Assembly (NCBI GenBank): GCA_017469945.1
Contig: JAFUFI010000017.1
Location: 1 to 62,089, forward strand
DNA from: Lachnospiraceae bacterium
GTDB taxonomy: Bacteria > Bacillota > Clostridia > Lachnospirales > Lachnospiraceae
Reading direction: 5' to 3'
Length of the DNA stretch: 62,089 nt
The stretch's first letter is position 1. Each line of letters begins with the position of its first letter. Below, piece after piece: positions 44,316 to 53,280 of the stretch. The position numbers were made by a program, and so were the translations under genes. Below the pieces are notes generated by a model. The model had not been told where the DNA came from and ran no database searches. It worked only from the letters and a program-made list of their open reading frames with translations.

Positions 44316-45371
44316 CTATCTTGCCAGTATAACCATTCCCTCGCTAAGTCCGTCAAGCGCTACGGTGTTGCCCTGAAGCGTTCTTCCGGCCGTAAAGTAA
44401 TGTCTGATATTGCCGTTATCCGTCACCTCAAGCACATAACTTCCGTGCTCATCCTTTCGGACCTCACTGTCCCTCACAAGTATTACGTTTCTGTACGAAA
44501 CCGTCTCATATGTGGCGTTTAATCTAAGGGGTAAGTCTTCCGGTTTTTCTCCGGTAATGGCAATATATGCAGAATCCGCAGTAACCTTTGAACTTAGCGT
44601 AGGGCTCTTGCTTGAAACCACTTTTCCTTCATATACATTCCCGTGATAATCATCAAATTTCACGCTCATTCCGTACCAGAAAGTGTTCCCCGTATCCTTT
44701 GTGGAATAAAGTGCCTTATCTGCCTTATAAATCGTTCCTATGACAGTTCCGTCCTTAAGCTCATCATCCCGGTGGAACACCTCCGTCGAAGCTATTTCTC
44801 CGCTTATAGGTGCCGTAACAAACTTCGTATCACGGTTTTTATACATTGCGTTTAGTGTCTTTGTAAGCTCGGCTATATATTCCTCCTGGGACGCTATCTT
44901 AAGATCGTATGTGATATTAATGCTCTCTATATCAAGCTTTCCCACTTCGATCATCTTGTCGGCTTTCCAGTCATACATTTTATCCAGAAAAGCCTGAGCA
45001 TCTCTGAGGCTCCTCTCTTTTTCATCCTCGATATCTGTAAGGTCTTCTTTCGCTCTTTTTAGCTTAAGCTCCTGCTCTAAGATATCTGCCGCGTCAGCCG
45101 TTCCGTATATTTCCGCTATCGGATCTCCCTCGTTTACAAACTGTCCCTTGCTGACAAGAAGATTCACAAATAAGGCCGAGCCGTAATCCGTCTCATACCT
45201 GATATCGGCGCTGTCCGTATAAACAAGGTTAACCGGATTTTCCGCAGTAAGAATCATATCCTCTTTGACAAGAACCCTGGTTGCGGGCGATGCGGCCGAT
45301 GAGCTTATACTAGGTGCCAAAAGTGCAAATGCCGCCAAAGCAAAAGGAAATATCTTTTTAATCCGTAACAT
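44316..45371 (-). CDS. HlyD-family membrane fusion protein (third adaptor)
   Basis: A 351-residue adaptor. A signal peptide or anchor (IFPFALAAFALLAPSISSSAA) is followed by a biotinyl-lipoyl-like half (VSKGQFVNEGDPIAEIYG, about 75), a coiled-coil hairpin (about 95-175, Lys/Glu-rich) and a barrel with TAPISGEIASTEVFHRDDE (about 190). The C-terminus RNVILVRDSEVRKDEHGSYVLEVTDNG (a region, about 275-302) is the beta-barrel/membrane-proximal part. I prefer the ATG at 45371, nine bases after AAGGAG, to the one nine bases upstream that touches it. It overlaps adaptor two by 14 bases and lies ten bases before the permease. Confidence 0.82.
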   Translation of the reverse strand: MLRIKKIFPFALAAFALLAPSISSSAASPATRVLVKEDMILTAENPVNLVYTDSADIRYETDYGSALFVNLLVSKGQFVNEGDPIAEIYGTADAADILEQELKLKRAKEDLTDIEDEKERSLRDAQAFLDKMYDWKADKMIEVGKLDIESINITYDLKIASQEEYIAELTKTLNAMYKNRDTKFVTAPISGEIASTEVFHRDDELKDGTVIGTIYKADKALYSTKDTGNTFWYGMSVKFDDYHGNVYEGKVVSSKSPTLSSKVTADSAYIAITGEKPEDLPLRLNATYETVSYRNVILVRDSEVRKDEHGSYVLEVTDNGNIRHYFTAGRTLQGNTVALDGLSEGMVILAR

Positions 45372-46392
45372 AAACGACATCTCCTTCCTTTAAGCCTTCA
45401 AGGACTTCCGCATACATAAGCCCCACAACTCCCGTCTTTATTTCCGTAACCTCTCTTGCTCCTTCCGCATCCTTGTATACGTAACAGAGTCCGTTTTCTC
45501 TGTGGAGGGCATTTACGGGAATCCTTAAAACATTTTCTTTAACATTTTTCTTAAGGCTGATAGCGGCCTGCATTCCGATCATCTCAGACCTGCCTCCTTC
45601 AACCTTGAATATGGAATAATAATCCTCTTCCGCCCCGATAAGTTTATTAATCTCGGAGGCTTCATAGGGGATATATGTAAGATCGTATTCCAATCCACCA
45701 ATAAGCGCTTTTTTTGAATCGTAGAGATTTGCCGCCTTTTCGGTCATATAATCCGAGTATACGTAGCATTCCTCACAAGAAGCGATCACGATAAACGGAA
45801 CATCCTCATCTATATACTCGCCTCTTCTTACAGTACCTATGGCAGCCACTCTTCCGTCAAAGGGTGCAATTATACTGCTTCCTGAGAGCTTCTGTTTTTC
45901 GGTATTTAAAAGCTCCTGCAGATACTTTTCGTCAAGACTTTCAATCTCGAGCTTTTGTCTGTTAACAAGAGAGAGCCTTTCGTAATCAATGTTTTGAAGC
46001 TTGCATTTTTCTATCTCTATCTCGCGTTTTCTGCTTTCAGCCTTATTTGTTTCCCTTGTATTCTTAAGCCTCCCAGCTATTTCATCGTAAGCTTCCGAGC
46101 TGTTTTTCAGATTAGCGAGTACGTCCCCTTCTTTAACTTCATCACCAACGGATACAAATATCTCCTCAATCTCTCCCCCGTCCGAGAAGGACAATTCCTC
46201 CATCTTAGGGATGACATACCCGCTGTAACCGTCGTATATATAAACCTCTCCGTAAGAAGCCGTCGCAGTCTTTTCCGTGCCGAGTGCCGGCTCTAAAAGC
46301 TCAGGCGCGCTCGTCTCCGCCTTAGATGCGCATCCTGTAAGCAAGAGCCCGAGTACAAGTACCTTGATTATATTTCTACTTTTTAACAACAA
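45358..46392 (-). CDS. HlyD-family lipoprotein adaptor (second adaptor)
   Basis: A 344-residue adaptor with a lipobox: VLVLGLLLTGCASKA puts the lipid-bearing Cys near residue 21. It shows VSVGDEVKEGDVLANLKNSSE (a region, about 75-95), a shorter coiled coil (about 95-170), IIAPFDGRVAAIGTVRRGEYID (about 175-197) and RIPVNALHRENGLCYVYKDAEG (about 290-312). The ORF opens with TTG-TTG after AAGGAGG; no ATG is available, so a TTG start is almost certain. Its first codons overlap the end of adaptor one by 17 bases. Confidence 0.82.
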   Translation of the reverse strand: MLLKSRNIIKVLVLGLLLTGCASKAETSAPELLEPALGTEKTATASYGEVYIYDGYSGYVIPKMEELSFSDGGEIEEIFVSVGDEVKEGDVLANLKNSSEAYDEIAGRLKNTRETNKAESRKREIEIEKCKLQNIDYERLSLVNRQKLEIESLDEKYLQELLNTEKQKLSGSSIIAPFDGRVAAIGTVRRGEYIDEDVPFIVIASCEECYVYSDYMTEKAANLYDSKKALIGGLEYDLTYIPYEASEINKLIGAEEDYYSIFKVEGGRSEMIGMQAAISLKKNVKENVLRIPVNALHRENGLCYVYKDAEGAREVTEIKTGVVGLMYAEVLEGLKEGDVVYVTD

Positions 46393-47473
46393 CGTCCCCC
46401 TCCTTCAGTCCATCAGTAATCTCTATAAACTCATCTCCGATAAGCCCCACCGAAATATACTGAATATTTTTAAGTCCGCTCTCATCCGTCTTGTAAACAT
46501 AATAAGTATCAAGAGCATTATGTACCGCCTCCGGAGGAAGCCTTAGCACATTCTTTCTTTCATCTACCGTTATGTCGCAAAATAGTCTTGTGCCAATGGT
46601 TAGCCTCTCGTCCAGCTCTTCAAGTTCAAGATAGATATCCCCCTCTTCAGGTCCCGCGGATACCACGGTAGTTCTGTACTCATCGCCCTGATTGTTTGAA
46701 AGGATAACGGTATTTCCCTCTTTAAAGAAATCGGTATACTCCTTATACTCTTCGTTTTCCAAAACAAATACGCAGTGGGAAGCATCAACTATCCTTATTA
46801 CCGTTGAGTCCTTGGCGTAATTGTTGTTTCCGGAGGTTAAGGCCGCACTGACATAGGAAACAGTTCCGTCCATTCCGGCAATTATTTTGCAGCCCGAGAG
46901 CTTTTCTTCAACTTCTTTAAGTCTGACTCTCGCCACAGCCACAGCATCGTCGTAGCTCTCGATCTCGGTTTCATATCTTTTTTCAAGGTCTTTTACCGCA
47001 TTTTCCCTGTCGATCGTCGAGAGATTTCTGTCCCAAAGCTTTTCGATATCATAATCGGTAAGTTCCCTTGCCTGCTTCTTCAAGAGCTCATTTCTCTCTA
47101 TCGTATACTTAAGGGACGACTTTTCTTCTTCAAGATCATCGCTCTTTAGTTTGGCAAGAAGCGTTCCCTTTTTAACTTCCTCTCCTTTAACGACAAAAAC
47201 GGCTTCGACCTCCCGTCCGTCTGATCCGAATGAGAGTTCTTCGCCGTTTTCTTCCTGATATAAAGCATATAGCTTTCTTGAGAGCCTGACATCACCCTTT
47301 GTCACCTTTGCAAGTTCATAAGAAACTTCCGTCTCAGCAGGCTCAAGTACGATCTTATACTTGTCCTCTTCTTCGGGCAACAAAGAACAAGCCACGCAGG
47401 AAACTGCGCAGCCGATGCTGATTAAGCTCGTAAGGATTATCGTATTTAATCTTCCTATATTGTGTCTGTTCAT
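46376..47473 (-). CDS. HlyD-family adaptor (first adaptor of the exporter operon)
   Basis: A 365-residue adaptor. From Met-Asn-Arg-His-Asn the N-terminal hydrophobic stretch ends in AVSCVACSLLPEEE, which could be a lipoprotein signal or an anchor. VVKGEEVKKGTLLAKLKSDD (about 95), a coiled coil (about 110-190), CKIIAGMDGTVSYVSAALTSGNN (a region, about 195-218) and RLPPEAVHNALDTYYVYK (about 315) match the HlyD/MacA plan. The start is uncertain, because only AGG directly touches the ATG at 47473; a longer reading to 47593 has no support. It is the first gene of the four-gene operon. Confidence 0.78.
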   Translation of the reverse strand: MNRHNIGRLNTIILTSLISIGCAVSCVACSLLPEEEDKYKIVLEPAETEVSYELAKVTKGDVRLSRKLYALYQEENGEELSFGSDGREVEAVFVVKGEEVKKGTLLAKLKSDDLEEEKSSLKYTIERNELLKKQARELTDYDIEKLWDRNLSTIDRENAVKDLEKRYETEIESYDDAVAVARVRLKEVEEKLSGCKIIAGMDGTVSYVSAALTSGNNNYAKDSTVIRIVDASHCVFVLENEEYKEYTDFFKEGNTVILSNNQGDEYRTTVVSAGPEEGDIYLELEELDERLTIGTRLFCDITVDERKNVLRLPPEAVHNALDTYYVYKTDESGLKNIQYISVGLIGDEFIEITDGLKEGDVVVKK

Positions 47474-47585
47474 CCTAAAAAAACTGTCTTCTATTTTATT
47501 TTTTTGTAGATATTTTTGATATATCTCTATATAATAATACTGTTCTTTTAAAATATTATCAACAACAATCTCTAAAGGAGAAAAA

Positions 47586-49034
47586 ATGTCCAAACAACTT
47601 ACAGCTTATACACTTCACATGGGACCCGCAAAATGCGCTGTTGATATCGGTGACGGAAGCGAAAGAGGCGAATATGTTAACCAGGATTACATCCTTAACG
47701 CCCTCGGAAGACCCCATCGCGGAGTCAGCCTTATGACCAGCTATTATCCTTTGGATAAAGAGTTTCCGGCAAGAGCCCACGAAGCCTACAAAGATATGGA
47801 AATCGGAGGTGCATGGGATTACCCTTACGACGACTACGAAACCTATAAAGGCGGCCTTATCGGAATGAAAGACAAGGAGCCTTTTTGCTGGATGGAAGAT
47901 GTAAGGCGCCACGGACAGGACGTTCTTATCACTATAACCATCGATCCTCATGTAGGCGATGAGCACCTCATTGCCATCGCAAAAGACCTTTCGGTTTACG
48001 GCCGCGTTCTTGCCCGCATCAACCACGAAGCTACGGGCAACTGGTTTTCATTCAATAAGCGCGCTTCCTATACCGAAGTTGCAGAGTTTTTTGCCAGGGT
48101 CTGCAAGATTTTCCATAAAGAAGCTCCCAATGTAAAGGTTATCCTTTGCCTCGACGGCTACAAGGATCTCAAGTCGGAAAAGATGGAAAAAGAGGATGAA
48201 TTCATCCCCGCCATCAAAGCCACAGACATCTATTCCGTTGACAGATATCTTGCTCTTCACTGGGGCTGGCCCTTTGATGTAGCCGAGCCCGGTGGAAATT
48301 CCTTTGCAAGATACAAGGTCGGCGATATTTATAAACTCGCCAAGAAAAGCTATGAGAGATATACAAAGATTACGGGCGTTAAAAAGCCAATGGTTCTCTC
48401 AGAGCTTAATGCCGACGGAGACGTGACCGGCCCCTACGACCAGGCTAAGATGGTTAAAAAGTTCGTAGATCTTATCAAAAACGATCCCGATAAATGGCTC
48501 AGCGCCTTTACTCTCTACCAGTTCAGAGATAAAGGCCGCCTCGGTCTTGAAATTGAGGATCCCAACAATAAAGACGTAGGAATAAAACAGCCCGTATTCG
48601 ACACCTATAAAAAAATCATCCACGATGATTACTTTTTGCCCGAGATGAAGAAGGGCAAAAAGACTGCTCTCCCCGCTCGCCTTCGCTGGGGCGGAGCCGA
48701 AGATGCGGACGGCCTTTCCATTCCTCTTTCTTTTGATGCTGCGCCTGTATTTTGCGAAGCATATTTCGAGGACGATCTTAAAGACTTAAACCTTATGATG
48801 GAGCTTAACGGCCGCTGGTTCTACAAAGCTCCGGGTACAACCTTCGTTGACTTTATGCCCGCATTTTTCGAAAAGCCCATAAAGGGCGCCGCAAAGCTCG
48901 ATCTTAAGATCTTTGCTCCTCCCGCAAGCGGAAAAAACGATCCTTCCCAGGGAAAAGACTGGCAGACCAATTATTACACCGAGATAGGTTCGCTTCCTAA
49001 AATAAGAATACGCACCACACCGGTTGCTAAATAA
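47586..49034 (+). CDS. GH26-like glycoside hydrolase homologue (cytoplasmic)
   Basis: A 482-residue protein with a TIM-barrel N-terminal part (about 1-345) and a beta-rich C-terminal part (about 360-482). [13 protein letters not shown] (about 143) looks like the RxxHExNGxWxxW acid/base segment of GH26, and [13 protein letters not shown] (about 265) supplies a possible nucleophile Glu. [14 protein letters not shown] (about 218) is similar to the barrel strand in between. GH26 enzymes cut mannans or related beta-glycans; the identity here is only by motif. There is no signal peptide, which is odd for a glycan hydrolase. It is the first gene of an operon with xpt and an ion channel. The ribosome site AAAGGAG supports the start. 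Confidence 0.65.
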   Translation: MSKQLTAYTLHMGPAKCAVDIGDGSERGEYVNQDYILNALGRPHRGVSLMTSYYPLDKEFPARAHEAYKDMEIGGAWDYPYDDYETYKGGLIGMKDKEPFCWMEDVRRHGQDVLITITIDPHVGDEHLIAIAKDLSVYGRVLARINHEATGNWFSFNKRASYTEVAEFFARVCKIFHKEAPNVKVILCLDGYKDLKSEKMEKEDEFIPAIKATDIYSVDRYLALHWGWPFDVAEPGGNSFARYKVGDIYKLAKKSYERYTKITGVKKPMVLSELNADGDVTGPYDQAKMVKKFVDLIKNDPDKWLSAFTLYQFRDKGRLGLEIEDPNNKDVGIKQPVFDTYKKIIHDDYFLPEMKKGKKTALPARLRWGGAEDADGLSIPLSFDAAPVFCEAYFEDDLKDLNLMMELNGRWFYKAPGTTFVDFMPAFFEKPIKGAAKLDLKIFAPPASGKNDPSQGKDWQTNYYTEIGSLPKIRIRTTPVAK

Positions 49035-49048
49035 GGAGAGATTTAAAA

Positions 49049-49633
49049 ATGAAACTTTTAGAGGATATGATCAGAGAAAAGGGTATCGTAAAGCCCGGAA
49101 ATGTGCTGAAGGTAGACAGCTTTCTCAATCATCAGATGGATATAAACCTCTTTAATGAAATGGGAAAAGAGTTCAAAAGACTCTTTAAGGACAAGCCCAT
49201 CAATAAAATCCTCACCATCGAAGCCTCAGGTATCGGAATCGCCTGCGTAGCTGCGCAGTACTTTGATGTTCCGGTTGTATTTGCAAAAAAAGCTCAGAGC
49301 ATCAACATCGACGGAGACGTATATTCCACCCAGATAACTTCCTTTACCCATAAAAGAGAGTACCAGGTTATCGTTTCAAGAAAGTACCTCTCACCCGAGG
49401 ATCATGTCCTTATAATCGACGACTTCCTTGCCAACGGATGCGCTCTTCAGGGGCTTATCGATATCGTTAACACAGCAGGAGCTACCGTAGAGGGAATAGG
49501 TATTGCAATCGAGAAAGGATTCCAAGACGGCGGTACCCTTATCAGAAGCATGAACTACGATCTTCACTCTCTTGCCATCGTTGAATCCATGGATGCCGAA
49601 AAAGGTGAAATAGTTTTCCGCGAGGACAATTAA
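49049..49633 (+). CDS. xpt: Xanthine phosphoribosyltransferase
   Basis: A 194-residue phosphoribosyltransferase. [28 protein letters not shown] (a region, about 50-77) is the hood and purine site, and [21 protein letters not shown] (the PRPP loop, about 122-142) is diagnostic for Xpt. It converts xanthine and PRPP to XMP. In many Firmicutes xpt follows a purine riboswitch; here only 14 bases separate it from the GH26-like gene, so that control cannot act directly before it. Its TAA overlaps the ATG of the next gene in TAATG. Confidence 0.92.
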   Translation: MKLLEDMIREKGIVKPGNVLKVDSFLNHQMDINLFNEMGKEFKRLFKDKPINKILTIEASGIGIACVAAQYFDVPVVFAKKAQSINIDGDVYSTQITSFTHKREYQVIVSRKYLSPEDHVLIIDDFLANGCALQGLIDIVNTAGATVEGIGIAIEKGFQDGGTLIRSMNYDLHSLAIVESMDAEKGEIVFREDN

Positions 49634-50568
49634 TGGAAAAGTATAAGCGAGTTAAAAAAAGAATATTCGACATTATACAGATCGGACAGAGGGGTGATTT
49701 TGCCTCTCTGTCTTTCGATATTTTTCTTGTAGTTATCATCATCTTAAATATCATATCTCTTGTCCTTGAAACCTTTCCTCTTCCGGCCGGACTTCTCAGT
49801 TTTCTTCACATAATCGAAATCGTCACAATCTGCCTTTTCGGAGCGGAATATATTTTGCGTATCTGGACAGCCAATCTTCTCTATCCCGCCGAAAGCCGCG
49901 GGAAAGCTGTTCTTAAGTTTCTTATATCCTTTGACGGAATAATTGATCTCCTTTCTATTGTACCGGCATTTTTCCTTACAGGATTCTCCGCCTTCAGGAT
50001 GCTACGAGTCGTAAGGATCTTCCACCTTTTCCGTATTAACGCCACTTACGATTCTTTCAACGTAATAACAACAGTCCTGCATAAAAAGAGAAAGCAGATC
50101 TTATCGTCCGTATTTATAATCCTTATACTCATGCTTGCATCTTCACTGTGTATGTACAGCGTCGAAAATCCTTCTCAGCCCGAAGTATTTACTAACGCTT
50201 TCTCCGGCCTTTGGTGGAGCGTATCCACAATTCTTACGGTGGGATACGGAGACATCTATCCCGTTACCGTTCTCGGTAAGATACTGGCAATCGTGATCGC
50301 TATCTTAGGAGTTGGCGTTGTAGCTATTCCGACAGGTATTATTTCCGCCGGATTTGTCGAGCAGCACAATATCCTTGAAACCGGTGAAGTCCCGAATAAG
50401 GGATCTTTAAAGGAAGTTGCCGTCCCGAAGCCTTCTGAAAATACACAGCCCCCTATACTCGATAAAAACGAAAATCTCTGTGAAAGGATTTTGAGAGACC
50501 GAGCTGCCTGCGATCCGGAGACAAGAAATAAATTTGACAGGTATTTGGCAGAACTCCTTAAGGATTAA
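49633..50568 (+). CDS. Voltage-gated potassium channel (6TM)
   Basis: A 311-residue ion-transport protein. Six helices are seen; S4 reads FSAFRMLRVVRIFHLFRI with Arg every third residue (about 118-136). The pore loop is WWSVSTILTVGYGDIYPVTV (about 195), with the K+ filter TVGYGD. S6 follows, then a soluble C-terminal tail of about 75 residues that has no TrkA/RCK domain. It passes K+ when the membrane is depolarised. Its ATG overlaps the xpt stop, so the two are translated together. Confidence 0.92.
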   Translation: MEKYKRVKKRIFDIIQIGQRGDFASLSFDIFLVVIIILNIISLVLETFPLPAGLLSFLHIIEIVTICLFGAEYILRIWTANLLYPAESRGKAVLKFLISFDGIIDLLSIVPAFFLTGFSAFRMLRVVRIFHLFRINATYDSFNVITTVLHKKRKQILSSVFIILILMLASSLCMYSVENPSQPEVFTNAFSGLWWSVSTILTVGYGDIYPVTVLGKILAIVIAILGVGVVAIPTGIISAGFVEQHNILETGEVPNKGSLKEVAVPKPSENTQPPILDKNENLCERILRDRAACDPETRNKFDRYLAELLKD

Positions 50569-50570
50569 AG

Positions 50571-50599
50571 TTGAAATATTATTTGATTTATTTTATACT
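50571..50599 (+). promoter_or_regulatory. Promoter of the LytTR regulator gene
   Basis: TTGAAA (50571-50576) and TATACT (50594-50599) are exactly 17 bases apart, and the ATG follows after about 37 bases with an ACGGAGC ribosome site. Confidence 0.65.
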
Positions 50600-50635
50600 C
50601 TTTACTGTAAATATTAATTTATTAACGGAGCATTT

Positions 50636-51346
50636 ATGAATATAGCGATAGTTGATGACGACCCTACAATCAGGATCAGTCTTCGGCATTTTCTACATAA
50701 ATGGCATACTGATAATCATATCGACCTTAAGATGACCGAATTTGACGGTGGTGATGAGTTCCTAAGCTCATGTAAGGAAGGTGCTTTCGATATTGTCTTT
50801 ATGGATATTTTTATGGACAAAAAGAACGGTATCGATACTTCTATTGATATGCGAAAGATCGACAAGAATATTGTTCTTGTTTTCCTTACATCCTCTACCG
50901 ACCATATGCCTGACGCATTCTCGGTACACGCCTTCGGATATCTGATAAAGCCGCTCTTGCCCGATAAGCTTTACCAGGTTATGAACGATATCTGGGCTAT
51001 CTTAAGTCCGGTTGAGGAGCAATATCTTAATGTCACCACAGGCAAGTTGGAGCTTTCCATCAGATATTCAGACATCCTTTACATCAACTCAGATTCCAAC
51101 TACTGCATTATCCACTGTCCCGAGCCTACCAAGTGCCGCGGTCCCTTTTCTGTTCTTTGCGAGCCGCTTTTGGAAAACCCCGATTTTTGCCTTATAAACA
51201 GAGGTATAATCGTCAATATGGCTCATGTGGAATGCACGGACACGACCTGTTGTACGATAGATAACGGCGACCAGCTCCCGCTTAATACAAAGAAAGCCAC
51301 TACTATAAAACAAACTATAGCAACATACAAATTCGAGCACAGATAA
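50636..51346 (+). CDS. LytTR-family response regulator (orphan)
   Basis: A 236-residue response regulator. The receiver (1-120) starts NIAIVDDDPTIRI with the acidic pair, the phospho-acceptor Asp is in DIVFMDIFMDKKNG (about 57), the switch Thr/Ser in VFLTSSTD (about 82) and the Lys in YLIKPL (about 104). A LytTR DNA-binding domain (about 135-236) has LYINSDSNYCIIHC and LINRGIIVNMAHV. It binds direct-repeat DNA sites as a dimer to control transcription. No histidine kinase is adjacent. Its last codons and stop form the left arm of the terminator. Confidence 0.92.
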   Translation: MNIAIVDDDPTIRISLRHFLHKWHTDNHIDLKMTEFDGGDEFLSSCKEGAFDIVFMDIFMDKKNGIDTSIDMRKIDKNIVLVFLTSSTDHMPDAFSVHAFGYLIKPLLPDKLYQVMNDIWAILSPVEEQYLNVTTGKLELSIRYSDILYINSDSNYCIIHCPEPTKCRGPFSVLCEPLLENPDFCLINRGIIVNMAHVECTDTTCCTIDNGDQLPLNTKKATTIKQTIATYKFEHR

Positions 51347-51358
51347 AATCTGTGCTCG
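51334..51358 (+). terminator. Terminator that contains the LytTR stop codon
   Basis: CGAGCACAGAT, AAA and ATCTGTGCTCG form a perfect 11-bp stem followed by TTTTATTTT. The left arm encodes the last three codons of the LytTR gene and the TAA falls at the loop, so translation ends inside the hairpin. Confidence 0.88.
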
Positions 51359-51423
51359 TTTTATTTTGGATATTCTTTTAAAGTCTTTTGTAATCTGATT
51401 CTTGTTTCTTAATCTAATTAAGA

Positions 51424-53088
51424 TCAAAGGCTCGCCGCATCCTCTTCCGCTTCAATCTTTCTGTTATTCTCAACGATAGCGAATGCGATATTGTTGGCAT
51501 GGTCTCCGACTCTCTCAAGTCCTGATACGATATCCGAGAAGATCATACCTGCCTCAGGTGTACACTCTCCTCTTGTAAGACGATCTACATGGTTTTGCTG
51601 AAGCTCCTTTTCCTTGGCGTCAATCTTTGCCTCAAGGTCGATGATATCCTTCATATGAGTTTCATCACCCTTAACGAACATATTGATAGCGTACTGAATA
51701 TTGGTATTTACCATTTCCAGCATATCACCAAGCTCCTTTTGAGCCTCTTTGGAAATAACAGCACCGTTTTCTTTACGCATAACAGCAGCATCAGCGATAT
51801 TCTCGGCATGGTCACCGATTCTCTCTATATCGTTGGCCACATGGAAAAGCGCACCGATCTGCTTTAAGTCCTCGATAGGAAGGGTTGTCTGGTTTATCTT
51901 TACAAGGTAATTCGTGATAGCGTGGTTAAGATAATCGATGTTTTTCTCAACCTCGTAAACCTCGTCGATATCTTCCTGGTCAAGTGTGATCAGCGCGTTC
52001 ATAGCGCGGTTTAAGTTCTCGCTGGCAAGAGACGCCATACGGTCAAGCTCTTTAATAACTTCGATAACGGCGGTAGCAGGGTTAAATACAACCTTTTCGC
52101 CGATAAACTTAAGCTGTCCGGCAGCACGGTAACCGACTTTCTTGTCCTCTCCTCTTACGCATGCACAAGAGAGCTTTACGATAGGCTTTAAGAACGGGAA
52201 GAGTACAATTACCTGGAATACCTTTATGAGGGTATGGGCGTTAGCAACGAATCTTCCGTTGTTGTTGTTAGAAATATACATAAGTCCGTTGATTATCGGT
52301 TCCTTTGCGAAAGCAAGTACGATATAGATCAAAACGGTTCCGATAACGTTAAACCAGAAATGAATAAGAGCAGCTCTCTTTGCATCCTTCTTACCGGAAA
52401 GAGAAGCAAGCATCGCAGTAGCCGTCGCACCGATATTACATCCAAGGATGATATAAAGGATGATATCAAGGCTAAGGAGATCCTGCTGCGCCATAAGAAG
52501 GGCTATGCTGACTGTAACGGAGGAACTCTGGATCACTGCTGTAAGAGCGGTTCCGATAAGAGTTGCGAAGAACGGATTTCTAAGAGAACTTAAAGTATCA
52601 ACAACCAATGCGTTATCCTTAAGCACGCTCATAGCATTCTTCATAGTCTCAAGACCTACGAAAAGAATACCGAAGCCGACGATAATCTCGCCAACCTGTT
52701 TAACCTGTTCTTTTTTGGTAAACATTACGATGAGTACACCAATAAGAAGAATAAGCGGAGCAACCGCAGAAAAATTAAAAGAAACGAGCTGTGAAGTAAT
52801 TGTTGTACCGATATTGGCACCAAATATAACGCCGGCTGCCTGATAAAGGTTCATAAGCCCTGCGTTAACAAAGCTGACTACCATTGCCGTACAGGCCGAT
52901 GATGACTGAATAGCTGCGGTAAAGAAAATACCGACTAACATTCCCTTAAAACGATTGGTTGTAAGTTTTTCAAGAATACGTCTGAGTTTAGCGCCGGCTG
53001 CTTTTTCGATAGCGACGCTCATGAGTTTCATTCCGAACAGAAACAGGCCCAGTCCGCCTGCCATTGATAATAGAGTTCCTAGATTCAT
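51424..53088 (-). CDS. Na+/phosphate symporter with PhoU-like domain
   Basis: A 554-residue NptA/YjbB-type protein. Two inverted Na_Pi_cotrans repeats are marked by QSSSACTAMVVSFVNAG (about 60) and QSSSVTVSIALL (about 180), each with GANIGTT or GCNIGAT after it. Eight or so helices fill residues 1-310. The C-terminal PhoU-like helical domain (about 335-545) contains repeated E/DxxxD metal sites such as NDIERIGDHAENIADAAV and GLERVGDHANNIAFAIV. It moves phosphate coupled to Na+, in a direction not known in bacteria. The gene is monocistronic, with its own promoter. Confidence 0.92.
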   Translation of the reverse strand: MNLGTLLSMAGGLGLFLFGMKLMSVAIEKAAGAKLRRILEKLTTNRFKGMLVGIFFTAAIQSSSACTAMVVSFVNAGLMNLYQAAGVIFGANIGTTITSQLVSFNFSAVAPLILLIGVLIVMFTKKEQVKQVGEIIVGFGILFVGLETMKNAMSVLKDNALVVDTLSSLRNPFFATLIGTALTAVIQSSSVTVSIALLMAQQDLLSLDIILYIILGCNIGATATAMLASLSGKKDAKRAALIHFWFNVIGTVLIYIVLAFAKEPIINGLMYISNNNNGRFVANAHTLIKVFQVIVLFPFLKPIVKLSCACVRGEDKKVGYRAAGQLKFIGEKVVFNPATAVIEVIKELDRMASLASENLNRAMNALITLDQEDIDEVYEVEKNIDYLNHAITNYLVKINQTTLPIEDLKQIGALFHVANDIERIGDHAENIADAAVMRKENGAVISKEAQKELGDMLEMVNTNIQYAINMFVKGDETHMKDIIDLEAKIDAKEKELQQNHVDRLTRGECTPEAGMIFSDIVSGLERVGDHANNIAFAIVENNRKIEAEEDAASL

Positions 53089-53165
53089 AGAAATACCTTT
53101 GTTTCCTTCTTTAATGTCCGATCTTCATATCGGATTATTTTAACCTATCTGCATCTACGTTTTAT

Positions 53166-53195
53166 ATTGTATAAAAAAAACATCCCCATAATCAA
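53166..53195 (-). promoter_or_regulatory. Promoter of the Na/Pi transporter gene
   Basis: On the minus strand TTGATT (53195-53190) and TACAAT (53171-53166) are 18 bases apart. A small TCCGAT/ATCGGA hairpin (53118-53138) lies in the leader. Confidence 0.45.
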
Positions 53196-53280
53196 CTGAA
53201 AAAACGTACAACTTTTAAGATAATTTTACATACTTTTTAAATGCTTTTAACAAACGATAGGATTTATCAAAAATATTCTG

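Noticed and set aside
49035..49048. Purine riboswitch before xpt
   Set aside because: Only 14 bases separate xpt from the upstream gene.
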